DNA of 64,000 nucleotides from positions 98,195-162,194 of the forward strand of contig JAFLEE010000002.1 in the NCBI GenBank assembly GCA_017302015.1, given 5' to 3'. This document shows positions 1 through 8,099 of this stretch, in pieces. The first letter of the stretch is position 1, and the number at the start of each line of letters is the position of its first letter. Origin of the DNA: Spirochaetota bacterium. GTDB taxonomy: Bacteria > Spirochaetota > UBA12135 > COTS27 > JAFLEE01. The notes under the pieces were generated by a model, which made no database searches, was not told the origin of the DNA, and was given only the letters and a program-made list of their open reading frames with translations. The position numbers and the translations under genes were made by a program.

Positions 1-585
1 GTGGTGTTCGCCTCGGTGCGGGCGGGCTTCGCCGGGGGGATCAATACCTTCAGCGGCCGCGAGTCCGGCGGCACGACCGTCTTCGATAACCTGAAGCCGG
101 ACGGGCTCTCCCGGGACCGCGGCCTCGTCAACGAGCGCCCCGAGGATCTCCTGAAGGGCCAACTCCGCAAGGTCCACATCGCCTTCGTGGAGGAGGAGCG
201 GGGCCTCGTCATCAGCCTCTTCAACGACATCTACTTCGAGAGCGGGAAGGCGGAACTCAGCGACGAGGCGAAGGAACTGGTGGCCAAGCTCGCCCCGATC
301 CTCTCCGACCTGGACCGGGATCTGCGCATCGAGGGGCATACCGACGAGATCCCGGTGAAACGGCCGGGGCCCAAACCCTACGACAATTTCAACCTGGCCG
401 CCGACCGGGCGCTCAACGTCCTCCACCACCTGGAGCAGGAGGGGGTGCCCACCCGCCGCATGGCCGCCGTCAGTTACGGCAGCGAACGGCCCAACGACGG
501 AACCGCCACGCCCGTGGGAAAAGCCTTCAACCGCGTCGTCGACATCGTCATCCTCAAAAAGGAACTCCGATACCCCTACCGCTAG
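1..585 (+). CDS. motB: MotB-like flagellar stator / OmpA-domain protein, 5' truncated
   Basis: The reading frame is open at the left edge, so only the C-terminal 194 residues are visible. The N-terminal membrane helix carrying the proton-binding Asp of MotB would lie outside the window. The visible part has the linker of a MotB protein and a C-terminal OmpA/MotB peptidoglycan-binding domain (about residues 70-190), with a FESGKAEL-type strand, GHTDEIPV, a LAADRA segment and FNRVVDIVIL. In MotB this domain anchors the stator to the cell wall. It lies 9 bp upstream of motA. The GTG at position 1 is simply the first codon of the window. A non-flagellar OmpA protein is possible, but the MotA neighbour argues for MotB. 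Confidence 0.85.
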   Translation: MVFASVRAGFAGGINTFSGRESGGTTVFDNLKPDGLSRDRGLVNERPEDLLKGQLRKVHIAFVEEERGLVISLFNDIYFESGKAELSDEAKELVAKLAPILSDLDRDLRIEGHTDEIPVKRPGPKPYDNFNLAADRALNVLHHLEQEGVPTRRMAAVSYGSERPNDGTATPVGKAFNRVVDIVILKKELRYPYR

Positions 586-594
586 GAAGCGCGC

Positions 595-1398
595 ATGAAT
601 ACGCTCAATCGACAATCCACCCTCGTCGGCCTCATCGGAGGCGTCGCCGCGGTCATCCTGCTCCTCGTCTTCGAGGGGGGCAATCTCCTCTCGTTCCTCA
701 ACATCGGCGCCCTGATCCTGATCCTCGGGGGCAGCGTCGCGGTGGGCATCACGAGTTTCGGCCTGAAGGAGATCTTCGCCGTCCCCGCCTATTTCCGCAT
801 CGCCCTCGCTCCCCCCGGGGTCGACCTCAAGGCCGAGATCGTCACGCTGCTCTCCTTCTCCGAGAAGGCGCGCCGCGAGGGCCTCTTGTCCCTGGAAGAC
901 GACATGGAGAGCGTGAAGGACGAGATGACCCGCAAGGCCATGCAGATGGTCATCGACGGCACCGAGCCCGAGAACATCCTCACGGTGCTGGAGGACTTCT
1001 CCGAGAGCACGAAGAAGCACGCCAAGATCCCCGCCGAGATCTTCGAGACCCTCGGGGGCTTCTCGCCGACCCTGGGCATCATCGGCACGGTGATGGGCCT
1101 GGTGCACGTGCTCGAGGGCCTCGGCGGCGGCGGCGGGATCCAGCAGCTCGGCGAGGGCATCGCCGTGGCGTTCATCGCCACCTTCTACGGCATCGGCTTC
1201 GCCAACCTGCTGTGGCTGCCGCTGTCGAACAAGATCAAGTGGATCATCCACCACGAGGAGAGCCGTCGCCAGATCATCACCAGCGGCGTGCTCGGCATCC
1301 AGAGCGGCGACAATCCGCGGGTGCTCAAGGACAAGCTCATCGCCCTCATCGGCGACCCGGTGGAGCGCAAGAAGATCGAATCGGAAGTGAACCTGTAG
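595..1398 (+). CDS. motA: MotA-like flagellar motor stator protein
   Basis: This 267-residue membrane protein has four predicted hydrophobic helices (near residues 10-28, 33-52, about 155-175 and 190-212) and a large cytoplasmic loop between helices 2 and 3. The MotA hallmark prolines are present in SPTLGIIGTVMGLVH and in WLPLSNK. MotA and MotB form the ion-conducting stator that drives flagellar rotation. The ATG is preceded by an AGGAAG Shine-Dalgarno at 584-589. The order is motB-motA rather than the usual motA-motB, and the next gene is convergent 3 bp away, so no other flagellar gene follows. It could serve a MotAB paralogue rather than the main flagellar stator. Confidence 0.9.
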   Translation: MNTLNRQSTLVGLIGGVAAVILLLVFEGGNLLSFLNIGALILILGGSVAVGITSFGLKEIFAVPAYFRIALAPPGVDLKAEIVTLLSFSEKARREGLLSLEDDMESVKDEMTRKAMQMVIDGTEPENILTVLEDFSESTKKHAKIPAEIFETLGGFSPTLGIIGTVMGLVHVLEGLGGGGGIQQLGEGIAVAFIATFYGIGFANLLWLPLSNKIKWIIHHEESRRQIITSGVLGIQSGDNPRVLKDKLIALIGDPVERKKIESEVNL

Positions 1399-1401
1399 GG
1401 G

Positions 1402-2418
1402 TCAGGGAACTCCCATACTCTTGGCCACCGCATCGGCGACGCGCATGTACTCGGCGTAGGGCGCCAGGCCGCGGAGCTTGCGGTTATCGACCGCCCGGGT
1501 TTTGGCGAGGTATTCCTTCGCCTTCTCCGTCTCCTTCAGGCTCGCCCAGCACTGGGCCTTGAGCGCGTAGCAGCGCACGAAGGCCATGCCGCCGCTCCAT
1601 TTGCTGCCGGTGATCTTCCGCTCCACGTTCTCGAGGGCTTTGAGGGCCTCCCGGTGGTTGCCGAGCTTCATGAGGCCCTGGGTGAGCGCCCAATAGGAAA
1701 ACAGGTAGTCGGGGAAGACGGCCATCGTGTCGGCGAGGAGGGCCATGGTCTTGGGGATCTCGTTCTCCTCGAGGTAGATGGAGATGAGGGCGTTCTTGGT
1801 CTCGTGCACGGTGAAATAGCCCTTCTTCACCGCCAGGAAAAGCTCGTCGATCCCCTGCTTCATCTCGTCCTGCGAGGTGAACGCCCGCACGACCGAGGCC
1901 TTTTTGCTGCGCCAATAGTGGAATTGGCCCAGGCCGTAATAGACGTCGTAGAGGTCGGGCTTGATCTCGAGGGCCCGCATCATGTACTTGTAGCCGGTCA
2001 TGCCGTCGAAGAAGGCCTTGATCCAATTGCCGTAGCGGATGGAGGTGAGGCCCATGAAGCCGTAGCCCCCCCCGAGGTAGAAGAGCGCCCACGGGTCGTC
2101 GGGGGCCTTGTTCACGAGGGCCTGGGCGACGGCCACGGTCTTGTTCATGTTGCTGTAGAACGCCGCGTCGAGGTCGTAGTTCATGTAGTCGAAGGCGACC
2201 CATTGGAGGCTGGCGCCCATGAAGAAATAGCCGGCGGGATGGGCGGGCGCGGCCCGCTGCACCTCGGCGTAGAGCGCGAAGGCCTCGTCGTAGCGGTCCA
2301 TATGGACGAGGCGGATGCCCTCCACGAGTTTGGCGTCCAGCGCGTCGGGCAGGTCGCTTTTGGCCCAGAGCGCGCCCGCTAGGAGCGCCAGGGCCGCGAG
2401 GAGGGGGCGGAGCGGCAT
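1402..2418 (-). CDS. Secreted TPR-repeat protein
   Basis: This 338-residue protein begins with a signal peptide (MPLRPLLAALALLAGALWA, cleavage near residue 19). The rest is helical repeats of TPR type, such as YDEAFALYAEVQRAAPAHP near residue 42 and the segment near residue 250 (HREALKALENVERK). TPR domains mediate protein-protein contacts; no catalytic motif is visible. Its start lies 1 bp after the stop of the DUF4139 gene on the same strand, so the two are probably co-transcribed and translationally coupled. It converges with motA. The partner is unknown; a periplasmic scaffold is the likeliest role. Confidence 0.75.
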   Translation of the reverse strand: MPLRPLLAALALLAGALWAKSDLPDALDAKLVEGIRLVHMDRYDEAFALYAEVQRAAPAHPAGYFFMGASLQWVAFDYMNYDLDAAFYSNMNKTVAVAQALVNKAPDDPWALFYLGGGYGFMGLTSIRYGNWIKAFFDGMTGYKYMMRALEIKPDLYDVYYGLGQFHYWRSKKASVVRAFTSQDEMKQGIDELFLAVKKGYFTVHETKNALISIYLEENEIPKTMALLADTMAVFPDYLFSYWALTQGLMKLGNHREALKALENVERKITGSKWSGGMAFVRCYALKAQCWASLKETEKAKEYLAKTRAVDNRKLRGLAPYAEYMRVADAVAKSMGVP

Positions 2419-2419
2419 C

Positions 2420-4132
2420 TTACTGGAGGCCTTGTACCGCCAGGTTCCTGGGGTATTCGATTTGGAAGGCCACCGGGATCTCGATGCGCTCGCCGGGCTT
2501 CAGGTCGAAGGCCCATTCGAGGATGCCGGAATCGGAGAGGCGCACCGGGGGCAGGCCCTCTTTCTCGCGGTCTTTCTTGAGGAGAGGCTCTTGGGGGGTG
2601 ACCTTGATCTCGCTGCGGGTGGAGACGGGGAATTGGTCCTGGATGAGAATGGCCTCCCGGGTCTTGCGGTTATTCTTCACGGTGATGAGGAAGCGGTAGG
2701 ACCAGCGGTTATTCCCAGAGAGGAGGGCGTCGGCCTCCTTGTAGCGCTTCACGATCCGGTGCTGCACCGAGACGCTCTCGTCGACCCCGAGGGTGACGGA
2801 GAACTCCTCGCCGGCGGAAACCTGGCCGAGGTGGCCGGTGGCGAGATAGGCGCCGTTGACGAAGATGTTCATGGGGCCGGAAAGGAGCGCCGCCTCGTTG
2901 GTGTTCTTCACGGTGGCCTTCAGGAAGGCGTAGGGGGCGAGCTTCGGCACCGCGGAATACTGGAATTGGGCGCTGTATTCGCGGTCGAAGAGGAAGACGC
3001 GATGGGGCTGGTTGTCGTTCTGCACGGTGGCTTTGCCGTCGAGGGCGAACACCGTGGCGCCCTGGCCCTCGTCCACCGAGGCCTCGACGGCCTTCAGTTC
3101 GGGGGGCTCCGGGGCGGCCTCGGCGGCGGGGGCGGGCGCCGGCGCGGCGGACATGGCGGAGGGCATTTCGGCCTTCTTCATGCGCTCCTCGGAATCGACC
3201 ATCCGCCGGTTATAGGCGCGCGGCGGCGGGGGGACGTATTCCCGCAGGGTCCAGGCGGGGAGGGTCGGCTGGTTTCCGCCGAGGAAGGGCTTGGCGGTGG
3301 AGAGGCGCAGCGAGATATTGCGCCAATCCTCCTCGGAGGCCTGGCGCACCACGGCGTAGCCGGCGACCTTCACGGTTTTGGCGTCGCGGTCGGCGCGCAC
3401 GTCGTAGACCGGGGACCAAGAGGGGCCCAGGGCGATGTAGGTCAATTTGAGTTTGACGGGCCCCGCGGCCTTCACTTCGATGACGGCCTCGATGAAGCGC
3501 TTCTCCTTGCGCCGCGTGCCGCCCAAGTCGCGCAGTTCCTGGTCGAGGAGGCGCTGGTCGGCGTCGAGGCGGTTTTTCTCCCGCCCCTTGGTCAGGGCTT
3601 CCCCGTCGAGTTTGTCGAGGCGCAACCGGTAGAAATCGAGGATTTCCTGCCACTTGCGCGTGTCGGTGGTGGCGTTGGAGATCTCGAGGCGGGTGGAGAG
3701 CACGCGGTCCTTCATGCCCTCGAGCACGGCGCGTTCCCGCTCCAGGTTCCGCAGCACGATGGCGGCCTCGTCCAAGCGGTCTTGGTTCGTCTGGCGTCGG
3801 GCCGTGAGCGCGCGCACGCGCTGGTCGTTGAACTCGAGGGTGTATTCGGTGCGGTACTTGAGGTCGACGATGACCGCGCTGCCCGTGCCGGCGATCTGCA
3901 GGCTATTGGGGTCGAGGGAGGTGGGGATCTTCTCGAATTGGAGGCTCCACGTGCCCGGCTCGAGGGTCAACATCGCTTCCCGAGTGATTTGCGCCCGGTC
4001 GGAGAAGACCGTGACCGCGGTGACGGCGGACTCGACGGTCTTGGTCCCGGCCTCCCCGTTTTGGGCGGGGAGCGGCGCGGCTCCCGCCAGGGAGAGTAGG
4101 CAGGCGAGCATCGCCGTGGGGGGCAATCGCAT
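2420..4132 (-). CDS. Secreted DUF4140/DUF4139 protein (mucoidy inhibitor A-like)
   Basis: This 570-residue protein has a signal peptide (MRLPPTAMLACLLSLAG). It is followed by an N-terminal DUF4140-like domain (VTVFSDRAQITREA), a coiled-coil of about 100 residues (roughly 95-200), and the C-terminal DUF4139 beta-rich domain (from about residue 215, with SWSPVYDVRAD). A proline/alanine linker near residues 330-350 is rich in APAPAPAAEAAPEPP-like sequence. The ATG at 4132 is chosen over an upstream in-frame start because it has CAGGAG eight bases before it and immediately begins the signal sequence. The function of the family is poorly defined; it is seen as a surface or periplasmic protein in many bacteria. 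Two tight hairpins lie in its 5' leader. Confidence 0.8.
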   Translation of the reverse strand: MRLPPTAMLACLLSLAGAAPLPAQNGEAGTKTVESAVTAVTVFSDRAQITREAMLTLEPGTWSLQFEKIPTSLDPNSLQIAGTGSAVIVDLKYRTEYTLEFNDQRVRALTARRQTNQDRLDEAAIVLRNLERERAVLEGMKDRVLSTRLEISNATTDTRKWQEILDFYRLRLDKLDGEALTKGREKNRLDADQRLLDQELRDLGGTRRKEKRFIEAVIEVKAAGPVKLKLTYIALGPSWSPVYDVRADRDAKTVKVAGYAVVRQASEEDWRNISLRLSTAKPFLGGNQPTLPAWTLREYVPPPPRAYNRRMVDSEERMKKAEMPSAMSAAPAPAPAAEAAPEPPELKAVEASVDEGQGATVFALDGKATVQNDNQPHRVFLFDREYSAQFQYSAVPKLAPYAFLKATVKNTNEAALLSGPMNIFVNGAYLATGHLGQVSAGEEFSVTLGVDESVSVQHRIVKRYKEADALLSGNNRWSYRFLITVKNNRKTREAILIQDQFPVSTRSEIKVTPQEPLLKKDREKEGLPPVRLSDSGILEWAFDLKPGERIEIPVAFQIEYPRNLAVQGLQ

Positions 4133-4144
4133 GGGCACTCCTGA

Positions 4145-4178
4145 CCGCGACCGGGTCGCGGGGGGACCCCGGGTCCCC
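4145..4178 (-). promoter_or_regulatory. Two tandem 7-bp hairpins in the leader of the DUF4139 gene
   Basis: Two perfect GC-rich inverted repeats sit side by side with no gap. One is CCGCGAC-3 nt-GTCGCGG (4145-4161) and the other GGGGACC-3 nt-GGTCCCC (4162-4178). On the minus strand they lie between the predicted transcription start (about 4184) and the AGGAG Shine-Dalgarno (about 4138-4142). They may control translation initiation or mRNA stability. No U-tract follows, so they are not a normal terminator. Confidence 0.55.
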
Positions 4179-4190
4179 GATTTGGCTTCT

Positions 4191-4221
4191 ATTATAAACA
4201 AAATTGCACCTCCCGTGTCCC
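4191..4221 (-). promoter_or_regulatory. Putative promoter of the DUF4139-TPR operon
   Basis: On the minus strand there is a perfect TATAAT (complement of 4191-4196). Upstream is GGGACA (complement of 4216-4221), a weak -35 with a 19-bp spacer. The -10 is convincing; the -35 is not. Confidence 0.45.
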
Positions 4222-4292
4222 GGGTGTTATAAAGAGGAAGGAAAGTTGCTCCGGGAGGAAACCTCCGCGATTTTTGTTAATCTCCGGTGAAT

Positions 4293-4321
4293 TTGACCCG
4301 TGTTTTGGCAGAAACTATAAT
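4293..4321 (+). promoter_or_regulatory. Sigma70-type promoter of the 4349 gene-polA-thiN operon
   Basis: TTGACC (4293-4298), a 17-bp spacer and TATAAT (4316-4321) form a near-consensus promoter. The predicted start at about 4328 leaves a leader of about 20 nt containing GGAGG ahead of the ATG at 4349. Confidence 0.8.
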
Positions 4322-4348
4322 GAACCGCGTCAGGACCGTGGAGGCAGC

Positions 4349-5338
4349 ATGCCGCAGGACGTGAAACCCGCCCCCGAAGCGGGTGGCTCGCCGAGTCTCT
4401 TGTTCGTTAAAATGTGCTTCGTGTCCACCGGCTCCGGCCAATGCGGGGTGGGGCTCATCCGCATCAACGCGACCACGAAAAGCCTCGAGAAGGTCGACGC
4501 CCTCGCGTCCCTCGACAGCCAATATATCGACAATATCTCCACCATGAGCCCGGCCGTGGCGTTCGAGGAGTTCATCTCCAAGAACCGCTACCAGCGCGAG
4601 TTCAACGCCAAGACCACCGCCGAGGTCATCTCCACCCTCAAGCAGGTCGTCGAAGGCCAGCGGGGCATGGAGAAAGACACCAATATCGCCGATTTCTTGG
4701 CCTTCGCCAAGAAGAACGACCTCAATTCGATCCAGCACGCCATCCTGCCCTATATCAGCCGGGCCCTCTACGATAAGAAGAAACTCGACCTCGACGTGGC
4801 TGTGGAGTTCACCACCCAGAGCGCGGTCGACCAGTACTTCGCGGGCCAAGAAGCCGATCGGCAGGCCCAGGCCGCGCCCGCAGCCGACGTCCCCGCCCCG
4901 GTGGTCGACGATTTCTTCAACATCGGCGAAGACCGCGTGGTGCTCCTCTCCCATCCGGTGCTCTCCCCCGTCACCGGCGTCTCGATCTCCAACCTCAAGC
5001 CCGGGCTCGAGATCATGGTGCGCATCGACAATAACAACGTCCTCGGCAACAAGTACAATACGCTCTTCAACCTCGTCGCCGAAGACGGGCGCATCCAACC
5101 GCGCCAGGCCACCGTGCACGCCATCCGTTCCGACCCCGACGGGCACAAGATCCTCGTCAATTTCCAGGGGAACACCTTCGGAAAGATCGTCGAAACCGAG
5201 CAGGTCAAGATCAAACTCTTCGAACCCGACGCCGTCCGCGAGGCCGAGAAGCCGCCGCTGCGCAACCGCCTGATCACCATCGGCCTCATCGCCGGGCTCG
5301 TGGTCATGGTGGCCGTGGTCCTCGCGATCTTCCTCTAA
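4349..5338 (+). CDS. Unknown protein with C-terminal membrane anchor
   Basis: I do not recognise this 329-residue protein. The first ~175 residues look soluble and globular (MCFVSTGSGQCGVGLIRIN near the start). A short Ala/Pro linker (QAAPAADVPAPVVDD) leads to a beta-rich middle domain (about 185-290, with VSISNLKPGLEIMVRIDN), which resembles a PilZ- or OB-like small barrel only in general appearance. A single C-terminal hydrophobic helix (LITIGLIAGLVVMVAVVLAIFL) would make it tail-anchored and mostly cytoplasmic. ATG 4349 has GGAGG at 4340-4344 and a strong promoter upstream. Its stop lies 3 nt before the apparent CUG start of polA, so it probably couples polA translation. Confidence 0.7.
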   Translation: MPQDVKPAPEAGGSPSLLFVKMCFVSTGSGQCGVGLIRINATTKSLEKVDALASLDSQYIDNISTMSPAVAFEEFISKNRYQREFNAKTTAEVISTLKQVVEGQRGMEKDTNIADFLAFAKKNDLNSIQHAILPYISRALYDKKKLDLDVAVEFTTQSAVDQYFAGQEADRQAQAAPAADVPAPVVDDFFNIGEDRVVLLSHPVLSPVTGVSISNLKPGLEIMVRIDNNNVLGNKYNTLFNLVAEDGRIQPRQATVHAIRSDPDGHKILVNFQGNTFGKIVETEQVKIKLFEPDAVREAEKPPLRNRLITIGLIAGLVVMVAVVLAIFL

Positions 5339-5341
5339 CCC

Positions 5342-8098
5342 CTGAAAACGCTCCTCCTCCTCGACACCTCCGCGATCCTCTTCCGGGCGTACTTCGCCTT
5401 CGGGAATAATCCGCTCGTCAACAGCAAGGGCGACGAGACTTCCGTCCTCTTCGGCTTCTTCAACACGCTGCAGAAACTGCTGCAGGAGCGGCCCTTCGAC
5501 GGCATCGCCGCGGCCCTCGACTCGCGCACCAAGACCTTCCGCCACGAACTCGACCCCCATTACAAGGCCAACCGGCCCGAGACCCCGCCGGCGCTCATCA
5601 AGCAGATCGGGGCCACGGCGCGCCTCTTGCCCAAACTCGGCATCCCCATCCTCCAAAAAGACGGCTTCGAGGCGGATGATTTCATCGCCACGGCCTCCCG
5701 CGAGGCCCGCCGCGCCGGCTGGCGCGTCGAGATCTTCTCAGGTGACAAAGATCTCACCCAACTCGTCGACGCGCACGTGGTGATGCTCGGCCAGGAGAAG
5801 AAGACCGGCGCCTTCGTCACCACCGGCGAGGCGGGGGTGAAGGAAAAATGGGGCGTCGTCCCCGCCCTCATCCCCGACCTTTTCGCGATCATCGGAGATT
5901 CCAGCGACAACGTCCCCGGCGTGAAGGGCATCGGCCCGAAGGGCGCCACGAAACTCATCGAGGAGTGGGGCGGCCTCGACGCCATCTACGCCAAGCTCGA
6001 CCGGGTCCAGCCCGCGGGCATCCGGGAAAAACTCGCCGCCAGCCGCGAGAACGCGTTCCTCTCCAAGAAACTCGTGACCTTAGACGCCGACCTCGGGGAG
6101 ATCCCCCCCACGGAATCCCTGGTCCTGGGGCCCGTCGACCAGGCCGCCGTCCTCGAATCGCTTCGGGAATGGGAACTCGGCACCATCATCCGCCGCTTCG
6201 GCCTCGACCGGGAAGGCGGGCCCTTCCGCTTGAGCGAACTCCCCGCCAAGGCGGGCGCCAGCAAGCGCGCCTCGAAGGCCGAGGCCCCCCCCGAGGGGCC
6301 GACGGCCCTGGCTTTCGCCCCCGTGGGCGAGGCGTTCACGCGGCGCACCCTGGCGGCGGGGGAGCTGGGCGTGGTGGCCGACTTGGCGCGGGCGGAGAAG
6401 AAATTCGTCGTCGACCTCGAGACCACGAGCCTCGACCCCTACGAGGCGAGGGTCGTGGCGGCCGTCTTCGCCTTCCCGGGGCGGCGCTCGTTCTACACGC
6501 GGCTCATCACCTGGGAGCGCAACGATTTCAAGCGCTTCGCCGAGGTCCTCGGCCCGATCCTCGAGGATGAGGGCATCCAAAAGATCGGCCATAACCTGAA
6601 GTTCGAGCGCTCCATCCTCGCCCGGCAGGGCATCGCGCTGCGCGGACTCGGGTGGGACACCATGCTCGCCGCCTGGGTGAACGACAGCGACCGGCCCACC
6701 TTCAACCTCGAGGGCCTGCTCGCCGACCTCTTCGGCGTGCAGAAGAACACCTACAAGCAGATGGCCGGGAAGGCCGCCTCGATCCTCGACATCCCCGAGG
6801 AAGTGCTCGAAACCTACACCTACGAGGATGGGGAATACACCTGGCGGCTCTATGAGGATCAGAAGGCGAAACTCGGCGAGCGGGAACGGGACGTGCTCAC
6901 GCGCATCGAACTCCCGCTCATTCCGGTGCTTTCCGACATGGAACTCGCGGGGGTGGAACTCGACCGGGGCGCCCTGGCCAGGCAATCCGCCGCCATGGGA
7001 GAGGAACTCGGGCATTTGGAGGCGGCCATCCACGGGATCGCCGGGATGCCCTTCAATATCCAATCGACGAAGCAACTCCAAGAGGTGCTCTTCGAGCGCC
7101 TGAAACTGCCCTCGGGGCGCAAGACGAAGACCGGCTTCTCCACCGACGCCGAGGTCCTCGAGGACCTCGCCGGGGAGCACGAGATCGCCCGGCACCTGCT
7201 GCGCCACCGGCTCCTTTCCAAGCTGAAGGGTACCTACCTCGACGCCCTGCCCGACCTGGTGAACAAGCAGACCGGGCGTCTCCACACCGATTTCAACCAG
7301 ACGGGCGCGGCCACGGGGCGCCTGTCCTCGTCGAACCCGAACCTCCAGAACATCCCCATCCAGGGCCCCGATGGCCGGGCCGTGCGCACCGCCTTCGTGG
7401 CGCCCGAGGGGCGCAAGCTCGTTTCCTTCGACTATTCCCAGGTCGAACTCCGGGTCTTGGCCCATCTCTCCCAGGATCCCAGGCTCCTCGAGGCCTACCG
7501 CCAGAAGCGCGACATCCACCGCGAGACCGCCTCCTTCCTCTTCGAGAAATCGGGCGAGGCCGTCACCGCCGACGAGCGGCGCATCGCCAAGGTGATCAAT
7601 TTTTCGGTCATCTACGGCGCCTCGGCCCATAGCCTCTCGAGTCAACTCGGCCTCACGCACAAAGACGCCCAGCGCTTTATCGACGGCTATTTCGCGGCCT
7701 ACGCGGGGGTGCGGGCCTATATCGACGGCGTCGTCGAGTTCGCCCGCAAGAACCGCTGCGTCTTCACCCATTTCGGCCGCCGGCGGCATATCCGCGAGAT
7801 CGCGGTCACCGCCGTCCATGTGCGCCAGCGCGCCGAGCGCACCGCCTTCAACGCGGTGATCCAGGGGACCGCCGCCGACCTCATGAAGCAGGCCATGGCG
7901 CGCATCCACGGGCGCATCCGGGCCGGCGGCCTCGCGGCGACCCTGGTGCTCCAGGTGCACGACGAACTCGTCTTCTACATCGATGACGCGCTCGTGGAGG
8001 CCGCGGCCCCGGTCATCGTCGACGACATGACGCGCCTCCCCCCCTTCGACGGGATCCTCGAGGTCGATTGGAAGGCCGGCCGATCCTGGGATAAATAA
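5342..8098 (+). CDS. polA: DNA polymerase I, apparently with a CUG start codon
   Basis: This is a full-length, three-domain Pol I of 918 residues if read from CTG 5342. The N-terminal 5'-3' nuclease has D8 in LLLLDTS, then TKTFRHELDPHYKANR, EADDF, GDKDLTQL and GDSSDNVPGVKGIG. The 3'-5' exonuclease has DLET near residue 358, YTYED with D496, and NLKFE where Glu422 replaces the usual Asp. The polymerase domain has motif A FDYSQVELR (D697), motif B with K750, F754 and Y758, and motif C VHDE (873-875). The upstream gene's stop is in the same frame two codons earlier (TAA CCC CTG), and no ATG, GTG or TTG occurs until TTG 5627, which would delete conserved nuclease residues. CTG is therefore the best start. 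No Shine-Dalgarno is visible, so coupling is likely. It acts in Okazaki-fragment processing and repair. Confidence 0.93.
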   Translation: MKTLLLLDTSAILFRAYFAFGNNPLVNSKGDETSVLFGFFNTLQKLLQERPFDGIAAALDSRTKTFRHELDPHYKANRPETPPALIKQIGATARLLPKLGIPILQKDGFEADDFIATASREARRAGWRVEIFSGDKDLTQLVDAHVVMLGQEKKTGAFVTTGEAGVKEKWGVVPALIPDLFAIIGDSSDNVPGVKGIGPKGATKLIEEWGGLDAIYAKLDRVQPAGIREKLAASRENAFLSKKLVTLDADLGEIPPTESLVLGPVDQAAVLESLREWELGTIIRRFGLDREGGPFRLSELPAKAGASKRASKAEAPPEGPTALAFAPVGEAFTRRTLAAGELGVVADLARAEKKFVVDLETTSLDPYEARVVAAVFAFPGRRSFYTRLITWERNDFKRFAEVLGPILEDEGIQKIGHNLKFERSILARQGIALRGLGWDTMLAAWVNDSDRPTFNLEGLLADLFGVQKNTYKQMAGKAASILDIPEEVLETYTYEDGEYTWRLYEDQKAKLGERERDVLTRIELPLIPVLSDMELAGVELDRGALARQSAAMGEELGHLEAAIHGIAGMPFNIQSTKQLQEVLFERLKLPSGRKTKTGFSTDAEVLEDLAGEHEIARHLLRHRLLSKLKGTYLDALPDLVNKQTGRLHTDFNQTGAATGRLSSSNPNLQNIPIQGPDGRAVRTAFVAPEGRKLVSFDYSQVELRVLAHLSQDPRLLEAYRQKRDIHRETASFLFEKSGEAVTADERRIAKVINFSVIYGASAHSLSSQLGLTHKDAQRFIDGYFAAYAGVRAYIDGVVEFARKNRCVFTHFGRRRHIREIAVTAVHVRQRAERTAFNAVIQGTAADLMKQAMARIHGRIRAGGLAATLVLQVHDELVFYIDDALVEAAAPVIVDDMTRLPPFDGILEVDWKAGRSWDK

Positions 8099-8099
8099 C

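Noticed and set aside
2315..4099. A 594-codon open frame antisense to the DUF4139 gene
   Set aside because: Composition is a Gly/Glu/His/Val-rich shadow of the true gene; the minus-strand protein has a signal peptide and family motifs.
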